DNA of 64,000 nt from Acidipropionibacterium sp. Its GTDB lineage: Bacteria; Actinomycetota; Actinomycetes; Propionibacteriales; Propionibacteriaceae. The notes beneath the pieces were generated by a model. That model was given only the letters and a program-made list of their open reading frames with translations. It did no database searches and was not told the origin of the DNA. Positions 37,478-46,321 of this stretch are shown here, in pieces. The DNA is taken from the NCBI GenBank assembly GCA_022647765.1, contig JALCLH010000015.1:1-64000 (forward strand), given 5' to 3'. A program made the translations under genes and the position numbers. Positions within the stretch are counted from its first letter, which is position 1. Each line of letters starts with the position of its first letter.

Positions 37478-38865
37478 GAATCCTCATCGGAACCGACACC
37501 TACCCGCCCACCGTCAACGGCGCCGCGCAGTTCACCCGGCGTCTGGCCCAGGGCCTGGCCCGGCGCGGGCACCAGGTGCACCTGCTCTGCCCCTCGCCCA
37601 CCGGGCACGCCGGCGTGCTGCAGGACGACGCCGGGGTGGTGATGCACCGGGTCCGCTCCTTCCGCTACGCCGGCTACCCGGACTTCCCGGTCAGCGATCC
37701 CTTCGCGGTGCGCGGCGCGGTGGCCCGGGCGATGGATGCGGCGAGGCCGGAGGCGGTGCATATCCAGAGCGGCTTCTTCCTGGGCCGCGCCATGGTGGAC
37801 CAGGCCCAGAACCGCGGGATCGGCGTCGTGGCGACCAATCATCTGATGCCCGAGAACGTCCTGGATCATCTGCCCTGCCCGCGAGCACTGCGCGGCGTCG
37901 CCGCCAGAGCGCTGTGGAGAGACGTCGCCCACGTCTACCGGCGCGCCGGCGTCATCACCTCACCAACCCCTCGGGCCGTCGAGCTGATGCACCGCAACAC
38001 CGGGCTGGCCGGGATCGCCGTCTCCAACGGAGTCGATGCCGCCCGCTACCGCTCGGCGGCTCTGGCCGGCGACCGCCGCGGCGTCCCGACCATTCTGTTC
38101 GTCGGCCGGCTCGACCCCGAGAAGCACCTGGAGGACGCCCTGGCCGCCATGGCTCTGCTGCCCGCCGACCTGCCGGCCCGTCTGGAAGTGGTGGGGGACG
38201 GCTCCCATCGGTCCGCCTGGGAGGCGATGGCCAGACGCCTGGGTCTGGGGACCGACCGGGTGGTCTTCCGGGGCCGGATCTGCGACCAGGAGCTGCTGGA
38301 GACCTACGCCCGGGTCAACGTGTTCTGCATGCCGGGAACCGCCGAACTGCAGAGCCTGGTGACCCTGGAGGCGATGGCGTCGGGGCTTCCGGTGCTCGCC
38401 GCCGACGCGATGGCGCTGCCCCATCTGGTGCACCCCGGCGAGAACGGCTTCCTGTTCCCTCCCGGGGACACCGCAGCCCTGGCCGGCCACCTGTCGACCC
38501 TGCTGCGAGACCCGGAGCTGCGCACCGGGATGGGCGCCGAGAGCCGGCGCATGGTGGCGCCGCACTGCATGACGCGCACTCTCGACACCTTCGAGAAGCC
38601 TCTACCGGCAGGTCCGCCGGGCCCCGGCCCTCTCCTTCCCGCCGACGGATCAGGCGAGGCTCCGCGTCGAGCTCGAGCCGCCCCGGCTGCGCATGCTGAC
38701 GACGACCGCGGCCATCACGGCGAGGAACCCCAGGGCCACCCATCCGGAGCCGACGCCGATGCCCCCTTCGGCCACCGGCTTGTCGGAGCTGCAACCCGGC
38801 GTCGAACATATGCTCGGAAGTACGGCTCGTCAAGAGCGGATACCCATTCTTCCCGCCTCGGATAG
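37474..38865 (+). CDS. GT4 glycosyltransferase (MgtA/PimC-like), possible 3' frameshift
   Basis: MRILIGTDTYPPTVNGAAQF is the start of GT4 mannosyltransferases; AVHIQSGFFLGRAMVDQA, VATNHLMPENVLDHL, then ILFVGRLDPEKHLEDALAAM, ARLEVVGDGSHRSAW and the E-x7-E region TAELQSLVTLEAMASGLPVL, VHPGENGFLFPPGD. It probably adds mannose to a lipid or glucosyl-lipid at the membrane. After TLDTFEK the frame becomes Pro/Gly-rich; removing one base near 38603 gives LYRQVRRAPALSF, a family-like end, so the last 80 codons are doubtful. Coupled (ATGA) to the transporter-GT fusion. Confidence 0.85.
   Translation: MRILIGTDTYPPTVNGAAQFTRRLAQGLARRGHQVHLLCPSPTGHAGVLQDDAGVVMHRVRSFRYAGYPDFPVSDPFAVRGAVARAMDAARPEAVHIQSGFFLGRAMVDQAQNRGIGVVATNHLMPENVLDHLPCPRALRGVAARALWRDVAHVYRRAGVITSPTPRAVELMHRNTGLAGIAVSNGVDAARYRSAALAGDRRGVPTILFVGRLDPEKHLEDALAAMALLPADLPARLEVVGDGSHRSAWEAMARRLGLGTDRVVFRGRICDQELLETYARVNVFCMPGTAELQSLVTLEAMASGLPVLAADAMALPHLVHPGENGFLFPPGDTAALAGHLSTLLRDPELRTGMGAESRRMVAPHCMTRTLDTFEKPLPAGPPGPGPLLPADGSGEAPRRARAAPAAHADDDRGHHGEEPQGHPSGADADAPFGHRLVGAATRRRTYARKYGSSRADTHSSRLG
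38650..38775 (-). CDS. possible small single-span membrane protein, antisense to GT4 3' end
   Basis: A 41-codon frame from GTG 38775 reads AEGGIGVGSGWVALGFLAVM followed by AAVVVSMRSRGG: a Gly-rich start, one membrane helix and a basic tail, plausible for a small membrane protein. No ribosome-binding site is evident, and the region is also the doubtful 3' tail of the GT4 gene. The composition fits coding better on this strand than on the other. Confidence 0.3.
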   Translation of the reverse strand: MAEGGIGVGSGWVALGFLAVMAAVVVSMRSRGGSSSTRSLA

Positions 38866-39187
38866 GCTCTCCTCTCGTTGCCGATAAATGCGGGACCCGG
38901 CTCAATGTCCATATGCTGGATTTCATCAGGGAGAATGAATCATCGGCACCACATGGGGAGCACGAAGAACGGCCGGAACTCTCACTGCAGTATGAGCATT
39001 CCCCCATTGATCCCCCAATTGTGCCCTGTCGCCCAGCTTCCGCCGCAGGTCCACCGGTGCCTCGCACGGCGTTCGCCGGATGGGCCGGGGCGGCATACTA
39101 TGGCCTGCCAGGTGATGGACCCCACCTGAGCTTTCCGGCTCGAAGCGTCGCATCCGACTGACGGCTCCTACCACGAGAGGTAGGGCC
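38866..39187. other. intergenic leader of the MutS-like pair
   Basis: A 322-base gap with lower GC at its left end. No gene is recognised. Just before the first MutS-like start are two hairpins: arms CAGGTG/CACCTG at about 39108-39127, and GGC-CCTACC/GGTAGG-GCC at 39163-39187 with one bulged T. The second ends at the base before the ATG and covers the likely Shine-Dalgarno (GAGAGG). Confidence 0.5.
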
Positions 39188-40771
39188 ATGCACTCCGACC
39201 AGATACTGCAATCCGCGACCGCGCCGCCCAGCATGCTGCGGCCCGCCGGGATCGTCCCGGCGTCCGAACCGCCGATCTCCCCCGAAGCGCTGCACGATCT
39301 CGGGCTCGAGCAGATCGCCGCATCTCTCGCCACACGGCTGTCCCGCCCGGCTGGCGCGGGTCTTCACCACCCCGCTCGGCTCGGTGGACGCCGTCTCCTA
39401 CCGCCAGGAGGTCTTCACCGACCTCGCCTGCCCGGCCGTCATGGCGGCGGTGTCCCGGCTGGTGACCGCGATGGACCGGGTGCAGACGATGCGCCGTGGC
39501 CGCGACGGCTCCCGGTACGCCCAGGCCTCCGACATCTGGGACGTCCACATCGCCTCGGGCTATGTCGCGGCCGTCGACCGGTGCGACCGCGATCTTCGCG
39601 AGCTGGCCGACGCCGGGAAGCTGGGTTCGCGGGCCCTCAACGCGTTGCGCTGCTGGCTCTGCGACTACGCCGGCTCCGACCCCTTCGTCCGCCCTGCGCG
39701 CCGACTGCCGCCGGGTCGTCGAGGCTCTGGCGGAGCTGCGCTATGCGGTCTGGCTGCACGACGACAAGGTGGTGGTCGGGCGCCCCGGCTCCGAACCCGA
39801 CCTGGAGAGCAGGGTGCTGGAGCTCTTCGACCGGTTCCGAGAGGACCCCGCCGACACCGCATCCACCGCCGTCCGGAGGCCGCGGCCGGCCGGCATGGAC
39901 CACGTTCAGGCGGCCATCCTGGAACGGATTGAGAGGCTCCATCCGGAGGTCCTTCGCCGAGGTCGCGAAGCTGGCCGCCGATGCGCGCCGGCTCGTTCCG
40001 GCCCCGGAAATGCGCCGAGCCGCCGAGGAGCTCGGCTTCTATCTGGCCTACCGCGAGCTCGTCGACCCGCTGACGGCGTCCGGCCTGCCGCTGTGCCTGC
40101 CCGATGTCGAGGCGGCGAGCACAGATCTGGAGGCGATCGGCGTCTGGGACCTGCCGCTGGCCCTCTCCCTGGCCGGCGAGGGCCGCATCCCCGTCCTCAA
40201 CGCCCTGGAACTGCACGGCGCCGAGCGGATTCTGGTGATCTCCGGCCCCAACCAGGGCGGCAAGACCACCACGGCGCGCATTTTCGGGCAGCTGCATCAT
40301 CTGGCCTCGATCGGCTGCCCGGTGCCGGGCTCGCGGGTGCGGATCATGCTCGCCGACCGCGTCCTCACCCTGTTCGAGCGCGAGGAGACCGCCGAGGACT
40401 TCGACGGACGGCTGGGCGGCGAGCTGCACCGCTGGCACCTGCTTCTCGATGAGATGACGCCGCGCACCGCGGTGGTGATCAACGAGATCTTCGGCTCGAC
40501 GCCGCTGGCCGATGCCAGGCTGCTGGGCCGCACCCTCGTCGACCAGCTGATCGCCCGCGACGTGCCTGCGGTCCTGGTGACCTTCCTCGACGAGCTGTCG
40601 CGGGTCGGGCCGGCGACCGTCAGCATGGTGAGCACCCTGGATCCGTCCGATCCGTCGGTGCGCACCTTCGAAGTGGTGAGACGCCGTGCCGACGGCCGCG
40701 CCCATGCGGCGGCGCTGGCGGCGCGGTACCGGCTCGGATATCGGCAGATCACCGGGAGGCTGGCGTCATGA
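39188..40771 (+). CDS. MutS-family ATPase A (lacks mismatch-recognition domain), three frameshifts
   Basis: ATG 39188 (MHSDQILQSATAPPSML). Three apparent extra bases, near 39345, 39682 and 39940, separate four coding segments: (1) EALHDLGLEQIAASLATRL; (2) LGSVDAVSYRQEVFTDL to SDPF; (3) ALRADCRRVVEALAELRYAV; (4) FAEVAKLAADARRLVPAPEM to the end. The last holds Walker A ISGPNQGGKTTTARIFGQL and Walker B VVINEIFGSTPLADARLLG, in which the usual Asp is Asn. About 525 residues with only the helical core and ATPase; the N-terminal mismatch-binding and connector domains of MutS and the Smr domain of MutS2 are absent. Overlaps the second copy by 4 nt. Confidence 0.82.
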   Translation: MHSDQILQSATAPPSMLRPAGIVPASEPPISPEALHDLGLEQIAASLATRLSRPAGAGLHHPARLGGRRLLPPGGLHRPRLPGRHGGGVPAGDRDGPGADDAPWPRRLPVRPGLRHLGRPHRLGLCRGRRPVRPRSSRAGRRREAGFAGPQRVALLALRLRRLRPLRPPCAPTAAGSSRLWRSCAMRSGCTTTRWWSGAPAPNPTWRAGCWSSSTGSERTPPTPHPPPSGGRGRPAWTTFRRPSWNGLRGSIRRSFAEVAKLAADARRLVPAPEMRRAAEELGFYLAYRELVDPLTASGLPLCLPDVEAASTDLEAIGVWDLPLALSLAGEGRIPVLNALELHGAERILVISGPNQGGKTTTARIFGQLHHLASIGCPVPGSRVRIMLADRVLTLFEREETAEDFDGRLGGELHRWHLLLDEMTPRTAVVINEIFGSTPLADARLLGRTLVDQLIARDVPAVLVTFLDELSRVGPATVSMVSTLDPSDPSVRTFEVVRRRADGRAHAAALAARYRLGYRQITGRLAS

Positions 40772-42374
40772 AGGTCCATCTGATGTCCCCGGTCCGCGAC
40801 TTCGACCCGGAGCGACTGCCCGACCCGCTGCCGCCGCAGACCGCCGACCTGGTCCAGGATCTGGAACTCGACGTGCTGTTCGATGCGATGGCCGGCGGGG
40901 ACGCCTTCATCCGGAAGGTCGTGCGCGCCGCCATCCTCGACCCGCCCGACGACCCCGAAGACGCCCGGCACCGGCTCGAGGTGCTCTCCTATCTGGCAGA
41001 GCGGCCCGAGGTCGCCCGCGCCCTCTACGAGATCGCCGGGCGCGCCCTGGCTCGGCCGCGCTCCCTCTGGCTGGTCTCCAACGGGCGGCCGGAGGCGTCG
41101 CTGAGACGCTCGACCGTCCTGCTCGGCCAGATGTGCGACGCCCTCGACGAGCTGCGTCGTCTCGTGGAGACCGGATTCGGCGGGCTCGGGTCCGCCGGGC
41201 TGCGGGATCTGGCCGAGACCGTCCGCACACAGCTGCCCGAGGAGTACATGGCGGAGCTGAGGGCCGTCCTGGAGGTGCTGAGCAGACGCGACGGAGTCCT
41301 GATGGCGGCCGGTCTCGGCGACGACGGCACGGTGGCCGGCATGGCGCCGCGGGTGATCGGTCAGGTCGGCCGGTTCGGCCAGCCTGCTGCACCGCGCCGG
41401 GATCGCCGGAAGGACCTATACCTGGACCCTGCCCGATCGCGACGAGGCCGGCGGCCAGGCCGTCCAGGCACTGTGCGACCGGGCCCTGTGGCGCACCGCG
41501 CTGGCCGCAGAACAGGCCACCAGCCATGTTCAGGGATTCTTCACCGCGCTGCGCCGGGAGTCCGCGTTCTTCCTCGGCTGCCTCACTCTGCGCGACCGGC
41601 TCGCGGACCTGCGCTCGGCGGTCTGTCTGCCCCTGCTCGCCCCGGATCCCGATGTCTTCGAGGCCCGTGGGCTCTACGACCCGGGACTGGCGCTGCGCAC
41701 CGGTGCGCCGATCGTCGACAATGACATCGACACCCGGCGATCGCGGCTGACCGTCGTCACCGGGGCCAATCACGGCGGCAAGACGACGATCCTGCGGGCC
41801 GTCGGCGTCGCCCAGGTGCTGGCGGACGCCGGATGCTTCGCCCCCGCCGAGGAGCTGGCCGTCTCGCCCGCCGCCAGGGGTCTGCACGCACTGGCCGCGC
41901 CAGGAGGAGGCCGGGATGCGTCACGGCAAGCTGGACGAGGAGCTGTCCCGGATGAGCCGGATCGTCGATGAGCTGAGTCCCGGGGATGTGGTGCTGTCCA
42001 ACGAGTCCTTCTCCTCGACCGATGAGGCCGAGGGGTCGCAGATCGGCGCCGAGGTGTTCGGCGCTCTGGCCGATTCCGGAGTCCGGGTGGTGGCCGTCAC
42101 ACACATGTACGACCTCGCCGGGGCTCTCCGGAAGGCGGAGCCGGACGCCGTCTTCCTGCGCGCCGAGCGCGGTCGCGACGGGGAGCGGCCCTACCGGATC
42201 GTGCCCGGGGAGCCGCTGCCGACCGCCTACGCCCGCGACTTCTACCGTCGCGAGTTCGGCGTGGAGCTCTCCGCCCCGGGAGCTTCTGAGGGCGCCGAAG
42301 GTGTCTGCAACTCCGGCCCCGATGTCGCCGGTTCCGACATTGCTGAACCCCACCCAGAAAGGATTCCCACATGA
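40768..42374 (+). CDS. MutS-family ATPase B, two frameshifts
   Basis: ATG 40768 (MKVHLMSPVRDFDPERLPDP). Apparent extra bases near 41375 and 41895 separate three segments: helical core up to MAPRVIGQVGRF; LLHRAGIAGRTYTWTLPDRD through Walker A VVTGANHGGKTTILRAVGVA; and EEAGMRHGKLDEELSRMSRI through Walker B VVLSNESFSSTDEAEGSQIG and VVAVTHMYDLAGALRKAEPD. Like its partner it has Asn in place of the Walker B Asp and no mismatch-recognition domain. About 535 residues. Walker A and B of A and B differ enough that they are diverged paralogues, perhaps forming a heterodimer as other MutS proteins dimerise through this core (inference). Confidence 0.8.
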
Positions 42375-42986
42375 ATGACACAGTTGCTCCACAACTGATC
42401 TACCTGGTGCGCCACGGACGCACCCATCTCAACGCGGAAGGCCGGCTGCGCGGGCGCGCCGATCCCCAGCTCGACGACACCGGCCGCCACGAGGCGGCAC
42501 GCACCGCCGCCGCCCTGACCGGCTCGGGGATCGTGGGCGTGGTCACCAGCCCGCTGGCCCGTGCCGTCCAGACCGCGGTCGCGATCGAGGGACGACTGCA
42601 TGTCCAGCACGTCGTCGACCCGAGGCTGGCCGACCGCGACTACGGCCCTCAGACCGGGCGGACCGAGGCCGAGGTGGCCGCCGAGTTCGGCTCCCTGGAC
42701 GCTGCGCCAGGTGTGGAGCCGAGTGCCGATCTGGCCCGGCGGGCGATGGCGGCACTGAGCGAGGCGGCGGGCCGCTTCGCCCCCGACCCGGTCGCGGTGG
42801 TGAGCCCATGACGCCGTGATCCGAAGCGTGCTGCGCCAGATCGACCCCGGCGTCGATCCGAAGGCGCCGACGGCGTCCTGGCAGCTGTTGGAACTGCGCG
42901 ACGGTCGGTGGTCCATCGCCCGGCTGGACTGCACGGCAGAGGAGCCGGCACGGAAGGAGCCCTGGACGGTGGGACCTGTGAAGTGA
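42371..42986 (+). CDS. histidine phosphatase (phosphoglycerate-mutase-like), frameshifted
   Basis: MNDTVAPQLIYLVRHGRTHL has the RHG catalytic motif with the phospho-accepting histidine, then TSPLARAVQTAVAI and LADRDYGPQTG. The second catalytic His region is split: VAVVS continues one frame over as HDAVIRSVLRQIDPG after removing one base near 42805, ending at the TGA 42984-42986 with KEPWTVGPVK. About 204 residues. Phosphatase of small molecules or proteins; substrate unknown. It overlaps the second MutS-like gene by 4 nt, so it is in the same operon. Confidence 0.85.
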
Positions 42987-43044
42987 GTCGGCGTCCCGCC
43001 GCTCAGAACTCGCAGAATGCGCACTCGGTGAGACAGTGGATTGC

Positions 43045-43949
43045 ATGAGCGATGACATCGATCAGCATCAGGGCGCGCAGGTGGAACAGCCAGAAGTCGT
43101 GCGATCCGTTGCCGTCCTGGGCCTGGGGACAATGGGCTCGGCGATGGCCGACCGTCTCATTGAGGCGGGCCTCGAGGTGAGCGTGTGGAACCGGTCGCCG
43201 GAGCGTGCCCAGGCATTCTCCGGACGAGCGAGAGTGGCGCCGACGGCTGCGGACGCCGCTGCGGGAGCAGACGCCGTGCTGACGATGCTCTTCGACGGGG
43301 ACGCCGTTCGGGAGATGATGGGATCTGTTCTTCCCGCGATGCGCGCGGGGAGCGATCTGGATGCAGTCGTCCACTGTGGGCGTCCGGGCATCGGCGGCGC
43401 TTGCGCAGCAGGCCGAGCGCGACGGCGTCCGCTACGTGGACGCACCGATGCTCGGCACCAAGCAGCCGGCCCGCGACGGTGCTCTCACCGCGCTGGTCGC
43501 GGGGGATGATGCGGCCATTTCAGCACTCGCCCCGGTCCTCGACGCGGTGGCCTCCAGGACGGTGCGAGCGGGCGATGAGCCGCCCTCGGCGTCCGCGCTG
43601 AAGATCGCGGTGAACAGCTGGATCGCGACGATCACCGCAGGGCATCGGGCAGTCCCTCACCATCGCGGAGCGGCTCGGGGTGGACCCGCAGCTCGTCCTC
43701 GACGCGCTGGACGGGACCGCGCCGAACAGTCCGTATGCGCAGGTGAAGGGCCGGGCGGTGCTGGACCGCGGCTTCGATCCGCAGTTCGCGATCGCGGGCC
43801 TGCTCAAGGATGTGCGCCTGGCCCGGGACGAGACCCCCGGCGTCGACCCGTCGTTGTTGAATGCGCTCGAGGCGCTGTACTCCCATGCCGCCGATGCGGG
43901 AGCTACGGGAGAGGACATCGCCGCGGTATGGCGGGCCTTCCAGCGATAG
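43045..43949 (+). CDS. NAD(P)-dependent 3-hydroxyisobutyrate-dehydrogenase-like oxidoreductase, two frameshifts
   Basis: The Rossmann fold starts with VAVLGLGTMGSAMADRLIEA (GxGxxG). One extra base near 43357 shifts to MQSSTVGVRASAALAQQAER and YVDAPMLGTKQPARDGALTA; a second in a G run near 43640 shifts to IGQSLTIAERLGVDPQLVLD. LKIAVNSWIATITAG holds the catalytic lysine with its Asn partner, and the C-terminal helical domain ends GEDIAAVWRAFQR. About 300 residues. The family reduces or oxidises beta-hydroxyacids. The ATG at 43045 is preferred over a GTG at 43036. Confidence 0.85.
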
Positions 43950-44427
43950 GCAGCTGGGGCCGGGCACCACCACAGATGAACCGATCGATGCCGCTTGACC
44001 TCGCCCACGGCGACCACGGTGGAGGACCTCTCCCCACTCGAGAGCACACGACGGGCCAAGTCCACAGTGAACTCCAAGTCTCAGAAACCTCTGCCACACG
44101 AGAGCGCACGACGTCGCTATGCGGCTCCTCTCAACCCGTATCGGGGAGAAGATTGCCGACACGAACTTGCCGGGACGAGCGTGTCAGCACCCTGGATCCT
44201 GAAAAGCGCCCCTGAAGAACCTCCTGCCCCGTGTTCTGAGGGGAAGTCTGACGGATTGTCGTTTGAACTCAAACAAGAATCCGTCAGACTTCTGAATGCC
44301 CGTCACTACTTGAACAGTTACGACTGTCAGGGGCCTCGTGATGGAGTCGCACGATTGACCACGATTCGCGGGAAACTAATCCCGCCAGACCCTTGCATCC
44401 AGTGCTCACATCACGTAGTCTTTTCTC
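43950..44427. other. intergenic, palindrome-containing, low GC
   Basis: These 478 bases have no recognisable gene and lower GC than the flanks. They hold a long palindrome: 15-bp perfect arms at 44243-44257 and 44278-44292, with an inner GTTTGA/TCAAAC pair. A smaller hairpin (GCGGGA/TCCCGC) lies near 44363. A near-direct repeat CGAGAGC(A/G)CACGACG occurs near 44040 and 44100. The stretch looks like a decayed or mobile-element-derived spacer plus the promoter of the HNH gene. Confidence 0.55.
44243..44292. repeat. 50-bp palindrome
   Basis: Perfect 15-bp arms GAAGTCTGACGGATT and its complement, separated by 20 bases that contain a second inner palindrome (44261-44274). It is about 135 bp upstream of the DUF222-HNH start and 290 bp downstream of the previous gene. 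It may be a terminator or a small inserted element. Confidence 0.7.
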
Positions 44428-46053
44428 ATGGACGCCGTATCGGGATTCCGGACACGACTCCAGGCCATCAGAGAACACCTCGACGGCCTGGATTACACGG
44501 TCCTGCCCCGCATGTCCGATGCGGAAATAGTCGACATGATGACCGAGATGCGCAGCCTGGCCGATCGCATGAGTGCCGGCGCCGCAGTGGTCACAGATGC
44601 GGTGGATAAGGCGAATGCGACAGAGCACACCACCGGGACGCCACTCGGTGATTTCCTGGCCAGTGCTGAAGGACGCACACCCAGCCAGGGAATCGGCATG
44701 GTGAAACGCGCCTCCAAACTCACCCAGAATCCAAAGGTCAAAGAGGCGGCGCTCTCCGGGGACGTGAGCCCCGACCACGCGACGGCCATCGGCGAAGAGT
44801 TGGGCAAACTGCCCCAGGATCAGCTGAGCCCCGAGCAGGTCGACCGGGCCGCCGGACTGTTCCTGGACCGGGCCGCCACCACACCTCCCGGGCAGCTGAA
44901 GCGCGCCACCAAGAAGATTCTCGAAGAGGTCGCCCCCGAGGCGGCACCCTCACCCGATGACGAGGCGGCCCGGATCGCCGCGCAACGCAGCCGGGCCGTC
45001 AAGGATCGGCGGCTGGTATGGGGTTCCGACGGTGAGGGTTCGACCTGGTTCTCCGGGCAACTGCCCGACCTGGAGGCCCAACAACTCATCGGCACTCTGC
45101 AGGCCTTCGGTGAGAAGGGACGCCGCGCCGAACGCGATGAGGCGAAAGCGTTGAGAGACAAGCGGGCCGAGGGGCACATCACGGACTCCCAGTACCTGTC
45201 CGCCCGCCTCGAGTTGGAGAATCGTGAGGCCCGGTCGACGGCGCAGCGGATGGCCGACGCCCTGGTCGACATGGTCGGGCTACTGGGCAGCCTGGACAAG
45301 GTCCCCAGTGCGGGTGGCCAGACGCCACGGCTGGTCGTCACCCTCAACTACCAGGGCCTCCACGATGCGCTCGAGGAGAAGCTCGCCGCGGGCGTCGTCC
45401 ATGGTGCCACCGGTGAGATTCCCGTCGATGCGGGACCCCTGCGGCGGATGTGCTGCGGGGCCGGGATTCTCCCGGTGGTGCTGGGTGGTGAATCCCAGGT
45501 GATGGATATGGGTCAGGAGCGCCGCTTGGTGACCGGAGCGATCCGCAGGGCCTTGGAAGTCCGGGATGGCGGTTGCATCTTCCCGGGCTGCACGGTTCCG
45601 GCGGATTTATGCCAGGCCCATCACATCCGTCCGTGGTGGAATGAAGGACCGACCTCCCTGGATAACCTTTGCCTCGTCTGCCGCCATCACCATGCTTTGG
45701 TGGAACCCGATAGATATCATTCCCGGGATCAGTGGCGGATCGTCGTCGACCCGGACACGAAAATACCGCTGATGCTGCCACCGGAACGGTTGAAGAAACA
45801 CTTGCCGCAATCCCCGGTCGACCCGGCAGCCGGCAGAACGGGAACCGAGAATCTGGGGGAAGAATCTCCCCGAACCGGGAGATCAGGAACCGATAGTCTG
45901 GGGGAAGAATCTGCTCGAACCGGGAGATCAGGAGCTGCGAGTCTGAGGGTGAACTCTGTCCGAATCTCGGGAGCGGTAACTGGGGCGAACTCCGCCCGAA
46001 CCGGGACCCCGAACTCCGGGGAGAGCTCTGACCAAGCGCTCCTTATGGGATGA
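44428..46053 (+). CDS. DUF222 / HNH endonuclease
   Basis: 541 residues. The first 330 are the helical DUF222 region found before actinobacterial HNH nucleases. The HNH domain is at about 365-425: RDGGCIFPGCTVPADLCQAH, HIRPWWNEGPTSLDNLCLVC and RHHHALVEPDRYH, with paired cysteines for a structural zinc and the catalytic H-N-H residues. The last 65 residues are imperfect 15-residue repeats encoded by a 45-bp tandem repeat. Such genes are multi-copy in Propionibacteriaceae and vary between strains; their target is unknown. The gap before it has a palindrome; after it lie a terminator and a 79-bp repeat element. Confidence 0.9.
   Translation: MDAVSGFRTRLQAIREHLDGLDYTVLPRMSDAEIVDMMTEMRSLADRMSAGAAVVTDAVDKANATEHTTGTPLGDFLASAEGRTPSQGIGMVKRASKLTQNPKVKEAALSGDVSPDHATAIGEELGKLPQDQLSPEQVDRAAGLFLDRAATTPPGQLKRATKKILEEVAPEAAPSPDDEAARIAAQRSRAVKDRRLVWGSDGEGSTWFSGQLPDLEAQQLIGTLQAFGEKGRRAERDEAKALRDKRAEGHITDSQYLSARLELENREARSTAQRMADALVDMVGLLGSLDKVPSAGGQTPRLVVTLNYQGLHDALEEKLAAGVVHGATGEIPVDAGPLRRMCCGAGILPVVLGGESQVMDMGQERRLVTGAIRRALEVRDGGCIFPGCTVPADLCQAHHIRPWWNEGPTSLDNLCLVCRHHHALVEPDRYHSRDQWRIVVDPDTKIPLMLPPERLKKHLPQSPVDPAAGRTGTENLGEESPRTGRSGTDSLGEESARTGRSGAASLRVNSVRISGAVTGANSARTGTPNSGESSDQALLMG
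45841..46010. repeat. 45-bp tandem repeat in the HNH gene 3' end
   Basis: Units at 45841-45885 and 45886-45930 are nearly identical; 45931-45975 is diverged, and a partial fourth runs to about 46010. The unit encodes a 15-residue repeat near GT(E/D)SLGEES(P/A)RTGRS. The period is a multiple of three, so unit gain or loss keeps the frame. Confidence 0.88.
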
Positions 46054-46172
46054 GCAGCTGTCCGGGATGACCCTGCCCAACGGGCACTGGTACGACGCCG
46101 ACAGCGAGACCGAGGTATGGACCCCGGCCGACAAAGGCCAGGACGGACTGGCACTGAGGCGGCAGGGAGCGC

Positions 46173-46215
46173 GAGAGCCCTGGACGCGGGACCGGATCCC
46201 GCGTCCAGGGCTCTC
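46173..46215 (+). terminator. strong hairpin terminator after the HNH gene
   Basis: Perfect 19-bp arms (46173-46191, 46197-46215) with a 5-nt loop, followed by GTTCTG. It lies 120 bp downstream of the HNH stop and just before the convergent PfpI gene, so it may serve both. Confidence 0.85.
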
Positions 46216-46230
46216 GTTCTGTGAGCCATA

Positions 46231-46309
46231 TGGTCCCGATCACTCCCGATACGCCGTGGATCTGCACGTCGGATGCCGAAACACCCGCCGTCTGGAGTGA
46301 TCGGGACCA
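46231..46309. repeat. 79-bp palindromic intergenic element, copy 2
   Basis: Same length as the element at 18913-18991, with the same left arm (TGGTCCCGATCACTCCCGA), the same interior ACGCCGTG and ATCTGCAC and a GAAACA motif in register, and the right arm GGAGTGATCGGGACCA. Only the centre differs. It lies between a terminator and the PfpI stop. Confidence 0.88.
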
Positions 46310-46321
46310 CCCGCCTCGGGA

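Noticed and set aside
43950-44427. A gene in the gap before the HNH nuclease
   Set aside because: Only short frames without motifs; a + strand frame near 43995-44609 overlaps the HNH start in another frame.
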